This document shows, piece by piece, positions 44,924-64,000 of a DNA stretch of 64,000 nt. How positions within the stretch are numbered: the first letter of the stretch is position 1; each line of letters begins with the position of its first letter. Where the stretch lies: contig JBHGNT010000004.1 in assembly GCA_043228905.1 (NCBI GenBank), positions 1,674,001 to 1,738,000 of the forward strand, in the 5' to 3' direction. This stretch comes from Azolla caroliniana. Lineage: Eukaryota > Polypodiophyta. Under the pieces are notes generated by a model. The model was not told where the DNA came from, made no database searches, and was given only the letters and a program-made list of their open reading frames with translations. The translations under genes and the position numbers were made by a program.

Positions 44924-47016
44924 TATGCGTTTTATTGAGGGTTGGCCCCACATTTGTAATCTTGCAATGGCCATTTTATATTTTTCCTGACCGCTTGATT
45001 TCTAATTTACCTTTTACATGGCAAATTATCAGAAATTTCCTCAAAAGTTAACAGTATTCTAAGGCAACCAAGTCTCCTTTGGAACAAAAAAAGGAGGCCT
45101 AATCAAACTAACTAATAGGACTGATGATGCAAAACAGCTACTGAGTAAGTGCACACATTATGCTACCAAGTGAAATGAAGAATGATGAAGCTGTGTCAAT
45201 ATTTTCTTCAAACACAGAGATTACTTCAATAAAAGCCCCTAAATGTTTTATGATTTATGTTTGAAGAAAAATACAAAAAACTTTAACCAATGTTTACTTC
45301 AATCAAGAAAGCCTGTTTTTTTCACGATGATGTGAAATATGGAATGCATGATGAGAGTGTGCCATTTTAGGCTGTAGCAGAATGAACGAACCAAGCGAAA
45401 CGCAGATGAGTAAAAACAAAACAGAGCAATCATAATAAGCCTTAGACAGGGGATCCCCTTCCTTCCTAGAAACAGATATTGGATGGAAGATCAAAACCCT
45501 AACTGGAAAATAAGGTATATTGTGCAAACCCTACCCTAATTGGAAAATTTTGAGAACAAAACAAGCTGAGTCAACCTTAAAACATAGCAAATGATCTGCC
45601 CCCCGTCCGTCCAAAAGTGAACAATAACCCTATAGACTGGTATTACTGACTTTAAAAGAAAAGGATTAGACCAAACCCTAACTTTAACCCTAGAATCTAA
45701 ACCTTGGAATGCAAACCCAAAACCTAGAAACAGATGGAACTCTAGAATATAAAGCATACCCCTGGAATGCAAACCCTAACTCTGCAAACGTAGGGAAGAA
45801 CTAAGAATACTTGTTGATAGGTTACATACACCTTATAATAGGCATTTAACTATAAACTATAATTGACACCGCCAAAGATACATTATAAGAAACACACAAC
45901 ACACCAGAATTTGATCCATTTCCTACGCATCTTACACCAATAATCAAAATGGTAAGCGCACTCTGCCAAACACTCAAACCCAACCCACACTCTGGAAAAT
46001 ATATAATGTGGTATGGTTAATTCATTGGGCTTGATAATTATTCCTTACCATCATGTCATGTTCAAGGTTTGGGGTCTTAAAGCTAATTATGAGTGGGACA
46101 CACCAAAAGACATAAAATTGTAGAACTTGGAACAAGGACTGTATTCCTACTCTCATTGTCCCATATAAAATACATTAAAGTCCACACCATTTTGAACGTT
46201 TGAATACTTTATGTAATTCAAAGCTTCATGTGTGTGTGTCTGCATAGTCACCATCGGTAAACATTGACATACAAAATTCAACATTGACGAAAAAAACATT
46301 GACATTTTATGTTCAATGATCAGAATCCGTGTTCTCTTGTTTGTGAGTAACTGTATGAGAAGAGTGTATATATCCGACAAAGTTCTCACATTGGGTTCAG
46401 TCTCCTCCATTACAAAGACCCTCCATCTTATTTTTCATGTCCTTCCATTTTTTCTTCAAATGCAGTCTATTAAAGATATCAATCACATCGTACATCAATT
46501 TGTGACTTGTCCTCGCCAGTAAATACATTGGTGGACTTGGTTCTTCCTTATCATCCTCATCAATATTGTTTTCAAGGTTGCAATTATCTCAATTATTGTA
46601 ACATGTAGTGGTGGTACATTGTTTTCAAATGTATGTAATATGTTGATTATGGTCCTAAACCTAATTATGGATGGGACATGGCGAAGACATAAAATTGTCA
46701 CTTGCAGCAAGGATTGTATTGAATTAGTCCTACTTTATCCACTGACATAAATTATGGATGGGACATGCCTGAAGATCCATTCACACGAAGAGTAAACTGA
46801 TGATATCTTTGTACATATTTACAAATCAATGGTGGGGACTTGTCTTCAAACAATCAATGGTGGAGTTTTGAACGTTCCTACGAAGTTTGATCACTGCTTT
46901 CCTCTTCTGCACAGCTACCTAATTACCATCAGCTTCAATGAAGATAATTAAGCCAAATTTCTTATGAAACCAAATTCTCTGCTTCATTCATGTTGAAACC
47001 CCATGATCACCACATC
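44924..47016. other. Upstream flank of copy D
   Basis: I see no gene. From about 45120 onward it parallels the flanks of C and E, ending in the same leader with an in-frame upstream ATG (46990). The likely promoter lies here but I cannot place its elements. Confidence 0.6.
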
Positions 47017-54543
<7,527 letters not shown>

Positions 54544-54730
54544 TTTCAATGAACCTGTATGCAGAAATATGCATGCATGATGTGTATATACATATACTCC
54601 ATACATTCATATTCAAACCACAAACAACTTGCAAGAGATCAAAATAAGACATGCATATGGTTTGGGAGTGGAACCACGTTGATTTCAATGGACATGCATG
54701 CATTTTGTATGTACAGTATGCATGCATGCA

Positions 54731-54733
54731 TGT

Positions 54734-54777
<44 letters not shown>

Positions 54778-54780
54778 ACA
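54731..54780. repeat. 50-bp perfect palindrome around (AT)19
   Basis: TGTTGC at 54731-54736, nineteen AT units at 54737-54774, then GCAACA at 54775-54780. The whole is its own reverse complement. It lies about 190 bp after the stop of copy D. The same place after copy C has only a short (CATG/CATA) run, so the AT tract grew in this unit. Confidence 0.95.
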
Positions 54781-54789
54781 TACTTTCAC

Positions 54790-55639
54790 ATTCATGTGTG
54801 CATGTAGAGATTGGTATATACCATATATATACACATATTTATTTATGCTTATGCGTGTAAGATAATAAAGAATTGAGTGTTGATTGTGTGTGCACCGCAC
54901 CACAACATAAGAACTTGGAAGACATTTTGTCATTAAAATGTGAGTTCGAGTTATCATGAGGTGAAAGTGGAGACCAAGTAGTTGCATGGAAATGTCCAAG
55001 ATCATCGAGTTCCTTCAAGTTCATGTCATTTTTTGTGTTACTTGTCTCTAGATATTTGTGGTTCTCATACCTATTATACATTCAAGTAAGGTCTATTTGA
55101 TGCAATATTTTTGAGTTGACGGCTTACTTTAGTTCCCAAATTCTGAATATATCACTTTCGACTTCCATGCTAGCATATGAATCTCTAGGTTAATATACAC
55201 ATATTTCTATGGTTTGGAGAGCTTTGACAAAATCATATCATGTCCAAAATTGCTCTACCCAGGTCCTTCAAGCGAGTGATGAATGGTAAATAAGATTGCA
55301 TGCATTTTTTTAAGGATTGTTCCCATATTTATAATCTTGCAATGGCCATTTTATATTCTTGCAAGTTCAACCACTTTATTTCTAATTTTGAACGATAATC
55401 ATCATCCATCCATTAGGTTAGGGTCCAAATTGTGAGGGTTTTTATTTAATTCAATCATAAGACAACATGCCATATATATACATAATACATATTGTTGACA
55501 GACGAGCTCAACACATGAGCACATGTGTGTATAAACCGAAGTGTGTGAAAGCACACTTTATTGTAATCCATGTAAACTATGTGGTTACATGAGGAATGGG
55601 ATTGATATCCAGATAGCCGCTTTGAGCTAGTACAATCAA
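54790..55639. other. 3' flank of copy D
   Basis: I see no gene. It is non-coding flank equivalent to 31610-32330 after copy C and 15560-16350 after copy B. Confidence 0.6.
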
Positions 55640-55800
55640 TGAATACTTAGATATTGTTATTCCTCCATGGGAACCTTGATGAAGAAATGTACATGGTACA
55701 ACCAACTCGAACCAAGTCCAAAGTGCACCTGATTTCAATATCTTCACCAAATTTATATCGAAGTGTTGAAATCCGACAACTCACTGTATGTTTGGAATCA
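55640..55800 (+). mobile_element. Copia RT fragment, truncated copy
   Basis: It reads FLHGNLDEEMYMVQPTRTK, then NSLYVWNQ, as in the fragment at 32340. It stops at about 55797, where it joins the sequence that leads to P2, so the later RT part was lost by deletion. Non-functional. Confidence 0.75.
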
Positions 55801-56090
55801 AGAGAAACACAGATGAGTGTTTGCAGAGGCACATTTACTGGAAGAACTAAAAGCAGAAAAAATTAGTAAAACTTAACCCCACAAAAAGAAGTTTGTGATA
55901 TGAGAAATGAGGAAACGAAGTCATGCTTACCAAAAGTAAATTGATAGGGAAAACGGGGAATGAAAACAAATGAGTAAGCCTGCACCCAAGAAGTGACAAG
56001 AAGAGTAATTGAATAAATTCTGACCATAGAAACAGATAGAGGAATTGAAAAGAAAGTATATTGTGCAAACCCTAACCGGAAAACTTTGAG

Positions 56091-56950
56091 AATTAACCAC
56101 CGCCAGCGATGTGTATGGCTATGGAGTAGTATTGCTTGAGTTGCTCACAGGTCAAGTTGCCATCGATCAGAAGCGTATTGAGGATTATAATCTTGTCGGT
56201 TGGGTAATTAGCTTGTCTTTTGAACTTTCCTTCCTTTCTTTTTAAAGTGATTTAAGGATGTTTCCAAAAATTACTGATTAATTTGTATACAATGCATAAG
56301 ATTCCATGATGTTATATATTGTAGATGTTGCTACAATGAGCATATGCTTAAAATACATTACCATGGGTGAATTAAAGCTTGAGTAAGGTCTTACTTATGG
56401 TATTTAGGAAGCGTTCAAACAAATATATGCAGTTACATTGTTTTTCTTCTAAATGAGCTCTCTAGTCACTCAAATTAGGTATAGAATATATGTAATGGCA
56501 TTTGAACTAGTTGACACCTTAATGTCTTATAACATAAAAAATCAAATGGAGATGAATTCCATGTAAAGAAAAATTCGAGATATATGCATTGTTGTGTTCT
56601 GTTATAGTGGTACTAGATTTTAGATCTCATTTCTTAAATAAATAAAACCTTATAAAGCTCACGCAATGACTTTCTTCACATAAAATGACCAATTGAGGCA
56701 TAAGAAGACCAGTAATTATTTAGCCAAGGCTTAGGACCAAAGACAAAAACAATAAATGTATAGGTGGCAACCATTAGTGATAAACCTAAATGTAAAGAAC
56801 ATAATAATATAAAGTTACACTTCTATGATAAGAACAGTGGTTGTATGTAAACCCCTCCAATCTTGATCAGGTGAATGGAAAGCTCAAATGGAACAGGAAT
56901 GTGAGGGCTATCATTGATCCATGGCTTGGATCAAAGTATCCTGTTGATTA
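56091..56950 (+). pseudogene. LRR-RLK fragment P2 (exons 18-19 only)
   Basis: Type-1 fragment with exon 18 from about 56091 to 56203 (complete [10 protein letters not shown] reading, no 9-bp deletion) and a shortened exon 19 from 56871 (normal acceptor ATCAG) to about 56950. It has the same left junction as P0 (AACTTTGAGAATTAACCAC) and the same right truncation (CCTGTTGATT), so the two fragments arose from one event and were copied with the C and D units. Confidence 0.85.
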
Positions 56951-59261
56951 CCTTTAGGTAGGGTACTACATACATTGAACTTATAGTATGACATATGTGT
57001 AGGAGGTGCCTAGGACTTCTTATTATAGCTGCATGTTGACTCTTGCCGAACAGGGCCTTCTCACAACATGAGTGTAAGGACCTTGTTGACCATGTACCCA
57101 CTATTTAGACATGGTAAAAAAGAGTAATCAAGAAAGAAAGCAAGACCAAGGGATCAAAAAGACTTGAGTCGTATAAAGTGCAAGATTATATGATGTCTAA
57201 CCCTTGATTAGACGATAAAAGAATCCCACATTTGTTAAGGGTTGGTCCCACATTTGTAATCTTGCAATGGCCATTTTATATTTTTCCTGACCACTTGATT
57301 GCTAATTTACCTTTTACATGAAAAATTAGCAGAAATTCCTCCAAAAGTTAACAGTATTCTTAAGGCAGCCATGTTTCCTTTGGAACAAAAAATGAGGCCT
57401 AATCAAACTAACTAACAATAAGACTGATGATGCAAAACAGCCATTGAGTGCACACATTATGCTACCAAGTGAAATGAAGAATGATGAAGCTGTGTCAATA
57501 TTTTCTTCAAACAATGTATGGTTGATATTCTGAAGAAAAATACAAAAAACTTTAACCAATGTTTACTTCAATCAAGAAAGCCTGTTTTTTTCACGATGAT
57601 GTGAGAAATGGAATGCATGATGAGAGGGTGCCATTTTAGGCTGTAGCAGAATGAACGAAGCAAGCGAAACACAGATGAGTAAAGGTAAACAGTGCCATCA
57701 TAAGCCTTAGAAAGGGGATCCCCTTCCTTCCTAGAAACAGATATTGGATGGAAGATATTCTGCAAACAAAGTATATACATAGTGCAAACCCTAACTTTAA
57801 ACTTAGCAATTGAGTCTGATCCGTCCGTCCAAAAGTGAACAATAACCCTATAAACTTTTAACAAAAGTCACGAACAAAACAAAAGAATTAGACAAAACCA
57901 TAACTTTCCCCCCTAGAATCTAAACCTAGAAACAGATGGAACTCTAGAATATAAAGCATACCCCTACAATGCAAACCCTAACTCTAGAAACGTACGGAAG
58001 AACAGAGAACACTTGTTGATAGGTTACACCTTATAATAGGCATTTAACTATAAACTATTATAATTGACACCTCCAATGATATGTTTTATGAAACACATCA
58101 CACACCAGTAATTGATCCATTTCCTACGCATCTTACATCTCTATTTACTACACCAATAATCAAAATGGTAAGCCCACTCTGCTAAAAACTCAGAAAATAT
58201 GTAATGTGGTATGGTTAATTCATTGGACTTTGATAATAATTATTCCTTATCATCATATATAGTGTTTAAACATTGGGGTCATAAAGCTAATTATGAGTGG
58301 GACACGCCAAAAAGACATAAGATTGTAGCTGAGCCTGGAACAAGGAGCGTATTCCTACTCTTATGTGTGTGTGCATCATTATCACATATAAAGTACATTA
58401 CAGTCGACATCATTTAAATTAAAGGTTTGAATACTTTTATGTAATTCAAAGCTTCATCTGTATGTCTGCATAGTCACCATCGGCAAACATTGACACATGA
58501 AAAATTCAAGAGCAAAAAACATTGACAACAAAAAAAACTTTTGACATTTTATGTTCTAAGGATCAGAATCCGTGTTCTTCTGTTTCTGAATAACTGTATG
58601 AGAAGAGTGAATATATCCGACAAAGTTCTCACATTGGTTTCAGTCTCCATCTCATTTTTCATGTCCTTCCATTTTTTCCCGTTGAGTCTATTAAAGATAT
58701 CGATCACATCGTACATCAAGTTGTGATTTGTCCTCACAAGTTAATACTGTATTGGTGGACTTGGTTCCTCCTTATCATCATCATCATCATCAGCAATATT
58801 GTGTTCAAGGTTGCAATTATCTCAATTATTCACAGTGTTTTCAAATGTATGTAATATGTTGATTTACATTGGTCCTAAACCTAATTATGAATGGAACATG
58901 GCGAAAACATAAATATGTCACATGGACCAAGGAGTATTGAATTAGTCCTCCTTTATCCACTTACATAAATTATGGATGGGACATGCCTGAAGACCCATTC
59001 ACACGAACAGTAGACTGATGATGTCTTTGTACATAAATTTACAAATCAATGGTGGGGATTTGTCCTCAAACAATCAATCAATGGTGGAGTTTTGGTTTTG
59101 TATTTTTGAACGTTCCTAGGAAGTTTGATCACTGCTTTCCTCTTCTGCACAGCTACCTAATCATTCATTATCAGCTTCAACCAAGTTAATTAAACCAAAT
59201 CTCTTAATAATCAAAACAAAACCCTGCTTCATTCATGTTGAAACCCCATGATCACCACATC
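56951..59261. other. Region between P2 and copy E, with upstream flank of E
   Basis: I see no gene. It includes the fourth copy of the intergenic block (57110-57225) and, from about 57440, the upstream flank nearly identical to that of copy C. The leader has the in-frame upstream ATG at 59235. Confidence 0.6.
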
Positions 59262-62200
59262 ATGAAGATCATACCAATTTATGCGTGTTTCTCTTTCATT
59301 CTTCTGCTTCTTCTGATTCTTCTTCTTCCCCAACATTCCCATGTCAAAGCTCAAAACAATGAAGGTAATTACAAGTTTCGGGATGCCAACATTGTTTATT
59401 AACAACCTACGCTCCACAGATAAATTCGATTTGATACCTAAGTATCTTTTATTTGATACTAAGAATCATTCTTCAGATATATCCTTCAATTACTTTCAAT
59501 TTTTTCCTCACTTATTCTCCATTTGAATTTTGATCCATAATCAATCTTCAGCATCACTATAGAAATTGTTTGTATCTAGCAACGATCTTTCTTCACAATC
59601 TCGTTTCTTTCCATCTTTGCTACTTTACATTGCATCTCTGATTGTTCTTCATTTGATCTGGTATCATTCCCTCGTCTATTCTTCGTTGGATAGACTGTTA
59701 TTATTCTTCAATTTGATCCTTACTTTATCCTCAATTTGATCCATCACTTGATCCCTACTTTGTCACCATTAAATTGATCCATCATTCAGTCCGTACTTTC
59801 TCTTCATAATTTGGTCTTTATTAATCCCATTGGCTACTAGATTTAATTTGTTGAGAGCATTATTTTTTAATAATCTAAATCAACTGATTGCTTACATCAA
59901 TTACAGTTCAAGCACTCCTGAGTATTAAGACTGCAGTCGGGGGTTCAGGGTCCAACACATCATCATGGGATAGTTCTGCATCCAATCCTTGTAATTGGAC
60001 CGGGGTCACATGCTCCTCCTTAAATCGTGTTAAAGCTCTGTAATTATTCCGTAATTTTCCATTTACCTCTCAATAAATGCTAATGATGCCATATTCATGT
60101 TAATTTTGTATATTTCATTAATGCAAAGTATGTTGTATATTTCATTACTGCTAATTATGCACTCTAGTTAATGATAATCAGGTCTTGCAAGTGCTAATTA
60201 TGATCTATTACAAGAGTTAACAAATGCTAACTTGCCATGTAGTTATCATTGATTGCGTTCTAATTACGATCATCATGAATATTTAAACTTCATTTTAGGA
60301 ATATGGCACAATTTGGATTGCAAGGGACATTACCGAGTGATTCGTTTGCAAGCCTTACGGCATTGACATCGTTGGATCTATCAAACAATTTCCTGACAAG
60401 TCCTTTGCCATCGATATCTATGTTGACACAATTACATGACTTGTATGTTCTCCCTTTCAGAAAACAATATGGACCAGCTCTTATTCTGTTTTTTTAACGA
60501 ACTTGCAACTCATTACTCTATACTAGTAATTTCTTACATTACATTTACATATTGCAGGAATTTAAGTTGGAATGCATTCAGCCAAGAATTTCCAAACGAC
60601 ATACTAAGCTTAAAACAACTCATAGAATTGTACGTGGTTTGATAATTTGTCTTGATTTCTCCATCCACACAATTGGTGATCACATTGACATGAAGCATGC
60701 AATCTGATGTACAACAATACATGAAGGAATTCACAAAGTCTGTATGCCGTTTTGAAAGACACAACAAAATAAAGACAACATGCATTACCATGTAAAAAGT
60801 CTTTGACACTTCTTTTCAGGTGCATTGCCAACAACTTCTTCCAAGGTGCAGTTCCAGAAGGGATATCTGCCTTATCCAACCTCCAAGAATTGTGAGCCCA
60901 ATAAGCTGCGCTCACTAGTTGTTCCAATTAGATAATCGAAGAAAACAATATACATACATACTATATATATATATATGAGAGCGAGAGAGAGGGAGAGAAA
61001 GAGATTAATGTTTTTCCCTAATTGCCTGTGCAGGTGGCTTGGAAATAACACACTCACATCCTTACCCAAAAGTCTTTCATCTCTTCTTCACTTGACTGTT
61101 TTGTAAGCACAAATTATTTGATGCCTCTGTTGGGTTTTCTTTTGTCATAGTAATCCAAAATATGTGTTCACAAGAATGGGGTGTTTTGTTGCTGACATTG
61201 TACAGAAGTGCTTGGGGGAATGCTTATCTAACAATAACTCAACTGCCATCAGAATGGGGTTTAATATGGGTCAACTTGACATACTTGTAAGTGAACAACT
61301 TACTCTATTTAAAAGGTTGCCATACAAAAAGTAAGGCTTTCATATTGGTCTATGCTGAAGCGATTTGGGTGTTTACAAAGCCATTTCCTAAAGTAATGGT
61401 TAGAAGATTACATGTAAACATGGGGAAGTACATACAAACCATTAAATAACTTCATGTTTTCACTAGAGCATAATAATTCCCTTCATTGTATGATTGTATA
61501 AATAAGCATTTGTGTTACACGGCTTTGTGTGAAGGACTTACCCAACTCTAGTTTATCTTCAGTTTCTTTTTCACGATTAAGCATTATGTTGATCTAATAT
61601 CAAACCAAATGAAGTGACTAATAATCATTATTAGTCAATCAATGATGCATATTATAAGCTGGACCAGATTTAGAGCCTTTTAAATAACACAACTTTGAAT
61701 CGGGAAACATCGAATTTAAAATGATGTATATTGAAGTCTTCTTTTCCTCGACAGGAGTTTGCATGATACTAACCTCACAGGGGCTTTACCAGAAGAGTGG
61801 GGAGCTAGCTTCACTAAACTGCAAAGGCTGTATGTATCCCACATAAACCTTGCTCAATACCATTTTTAATCTTCACTTGATATAGGGAAAGAAGATTTTA
61901 TTCTTTTACATAACCATTGAATGGATTGATATATATGCAATGTTTTTAATGCCATGAAGATGCAATTTAAACTTTATTCCACTTCTTAACTGTACGTAGG
62001 TACCTTCATAATAACGATCTGACAGGATCTATTCCTGAGAGCTGGGCACGCATGACAAGCTTGAGGGAACTGTATGCATAAAAATTGTTTCTTATTTAGG
62101 GCAGAAAATCCTGACAACCCAATCATAACAAGTTACCTAAATAACAGTATCTTATTATATACACAGGCGAATGTATACGAATAAGCTTAGTGGTGTTGTT

Positions 62201-64000
62201 CCATCCTGGATGAAATATCTCACACTTACTGCTGACAGAGTGTAAGAGCCAAGCAGAAACTATTGTATGTATGTACATTCATGTGTACAAATGTGTAAAT
62301 ATATAAATATGACATACATGTTGCTACATATTTATCTACGCATGTAAGCATAATAATATAAGAATACAATATGTATACAAATATATGTAAGTTGTAACTA
62401 TACATACAGAGATGCCTTTTAAAACCAAATCTTTAAGTTTTCATATGAATAAAAATTCTTAAACTTCAGATATGTATGGATTGCAGGGACCTTAGATGCA
62501 ATTTCCTACAAGGACCATACCCAACTTTCTTTAACGATAGCACGTAAGTCATGCGAACCTACTAAATGCAATTTCCTAAATGATGGGTCCCAAAATCAAG
62601 GGATACTAATTCTAATCATCAAAGAGACTTAACACTATTAAATTTGTGCCATCAATCTTCCCTTAATAAATGATAAGATCTTAAATTAAAGGATAACACT
62701 TTTAACCATAAAAAAGAGCCACTGTCGTCAAAGCAACACGAACTAAACACTATTGAAAATTGATGGTTTAGCTTTAGATTCTCCAAATTAGATGAAAAGC
62801 ATACAAACATTAAGCACTCTAAAGAGCATATACTCTGAAACCATGTTCGTGGATCTTAACTCAAATGCTATAAAAATACAAACTCCAAAAATAGCCCCAA
62901 ATTCTCCTTTATTTCCTCAAATGCCCGTAAGTTTTTAGCAAAACAACTATTTTCCTAGATCTAGCCAAGGAATTAATAACTCATGGCTTTCAAAAAATAA
63001 CGGAAAACTCCAGGGGTATTTCATTCGTTTTTCACTAGATATATGAAACAATGATGTGAAAGCCATAAGACAAATCCTCATTTTTGTGTCCATCTAGTTG
63101 GAACGGAAATTGCTTTGATTCAGACTTTGGGGCTCACAAACAAGCATGCGGAGACAAGACAAGTTGTGAGCAATTTCTAAGCTCTTGCGGAGACAATACA
63201 AGTTGTGATCCATTGCCAAGTTCTTGCGGAGACAATACAAGTTGTGATCCATTGCCAAGTTCTTGCGGAAACAATACAAGTTGTGATCCATTGCCAAGTT
63301 CTTGCGGAGACAATACAAGTTGTGATCCATTGCCAAGTTCTTGCGGAGACAATACAAGTTGTGATCCATTGCCAAGTTCTTGCGGAGACAATACAAGTTG
63401 TGATCCATTGCCAAGTTCTTGCGGAAACAATACAAGTTGTGATCCATTTCCAAGTAAGCTACTTACTTTTATCACATGGAATCTTTCCTTTTAGATGTGA
63501 TTTGATGTATCTTTAATATTATGTAGATTTCAAGTTTTAACATCATCCTTTTCGATAATAATACCTCGTACGTTTTTTCATTATATGGTAGAAACATCTA
63601 GGATCCTTACCCCACAATCCACACAAACAAGTAATAAAAAGATGCTAATTTATTTTAGAGGCTTGTCAAAGGATCACGAGCTCTTTACAATCTGTTCTCC
63701 ATAAGATTGCACTTCTCATATATTCACTTTGAAAATATGCTTGCACACATGACAATATAGCCACATTTATTCAAGTTAGGGAGGAAGAGAATATTGAGAC
63801 ACATTTTTTTTGCCATCTAGAGCTAACATGTTAACTTAAACTCACTGTCTTGGAACCAACAACATTGTGCCAACTAGCAAATAACAAACTTCCTTCATAT
63901 TTAAATATACCAAATTCTTAATTATTTATGAGCTCTAAAATCTCAAACTTCTTGTACAGATGGAAAAGCATTGCCTAAAAAAGCAATCATTGGCCTTGTG
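59262..64000 (+). CDS. LRR receptor-like Ser/Thr kinase, copy E (5' part, cut by window end)
   Basis: The ectodomain half of a fifth receptor kinase. Exons: 59262-59364, 59907-60039, 60299-60442, 60558-60629, 60820-60891, 61034-61102, 61206-61286, 61755-61829, 62000-62071, 62167-62241, 62487-62543, 63098-63453, then exon 13 from 63960 running out of the window (NGKALPKKAIIGLV). Signal peptide, LRR N-cap and about nine LRRs are intact and in frame. Introns and exons are nearly identical to copy C, which makes these two the youngest pair. Exon 12 is 356 bp, against 200 in C and 86 in B, because it carries seven 39-bp Cys units. Kinase part not visible, so overall integrity is unknown. Alternative start at 59235. 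Confidence 0.9.
63180..63452 (+). repeat. Coding 39-bp minisatellite, 7 copies (copy E exon 12)
   Basis: Seven perfect-period units (273 bp) encoding SSCG(D/N)NTSCDPLP in tandem, the last with Phe for Leu (CDPFP). Together they give 14 cysteines and 7 NTS sequons just outside the membrane helix. Units differ almost only at the GAC/AAC (Asp/Asn) codon, so the expansion is recent. Confidence 0.96.

Noticed and set aside
63094-63475. Long open frames on the minus strand and in the second plus frame across the 39-bp repeat
   Set aside because: A 39-bp period is a multiple of three, so any frame without a stop in one unit stays open through all seven. Only the frame matching exon 12 fits the splice sites and the paralogues.
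59262-64000. HPCA1 orthology for the whole family
   Set aside because: The kinase and the membrane-proximal Cys invite the comparison, but the large Cys domain typical of HPCA1 is not present here, so I give no gene symbol.

Overview
The window is a piece of a land-plant nuclear genome. The evidence is AT-rich non-coding DNA, genes with about 20 exons and GT-AG introns of about 70 to 600 bp (4 kb where a transposon has landed), plant-type receptor kinases, and relics of copia, Ty3-like and L1-like retrotransposons. I cannot assign the lineage from sequence alone.

The window is dominated by one tandem array of leucine-rich-repeat receptor-like kinase (LRR-RLK) genes, all on the + strand. From left to right: copy A (1-1385, 3' end only); copy B (4279-14666, complete, 738 aa, with a Ty3-like insertion in its 18th intron); copy C (23981-31393, complete, 778 aa); fragment P0 (34202-35060); pseudogene P1 (35470-38612, kinase half only, frameshifted); copy D (47017-54543, complete, 753 aa); fragment P2 (56091-56950); copy E (59262-64000, cut by the window end in the transmembrane exon). 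I built the exon models by hand. In B, C and D the 20 exons sum to a multiple of three with matching phases, which is strong support for them. Each protein has a signal peptide, an LRR N-cap, about nine LRRs, a short Cys-containing stalk, one membrane helix and an RD-type Ser/Thr kinase.

Two subtypes can be told apart by kinase and tail sequence. A, B, P0, P1 and P2 are type 1; C, D and E are type 2. They alternate along the array as units of a complete type-2 gene followed by a type-1 fragment (C+P0, D+P2), which indicates that multi-gene blocks were duplicated. Copia fragments at equivalent places downstream of C and D were carried along.

The space between genes holds a 5'-truncated L1-like LINE on the minus strand (17170-22110), a second LINE (39965-42652) nested inside an LTR-like element (39801-42878), a solo LTR with a perfect 5-bp target duplication (44210-44918), copia reverse-transcriptase fragments, microsatellites, a 24-bp-arm hairpin and two perfect palindromes.

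The most interesting signal is a 39-bp coding minisatellite in exon 12, in the extracellular stalk between the LRRs and the membrane helix. It encodes a 13-residue module with two cysteines and an N-glycosylation sequon. It is present 0 times in B, 3 in C, 1 in D and 7 in E, although C and E are nearly identical around it, introns included. The array is therefore making receptors whose stalks differ in length, cysteine number and predicted glycosylation.
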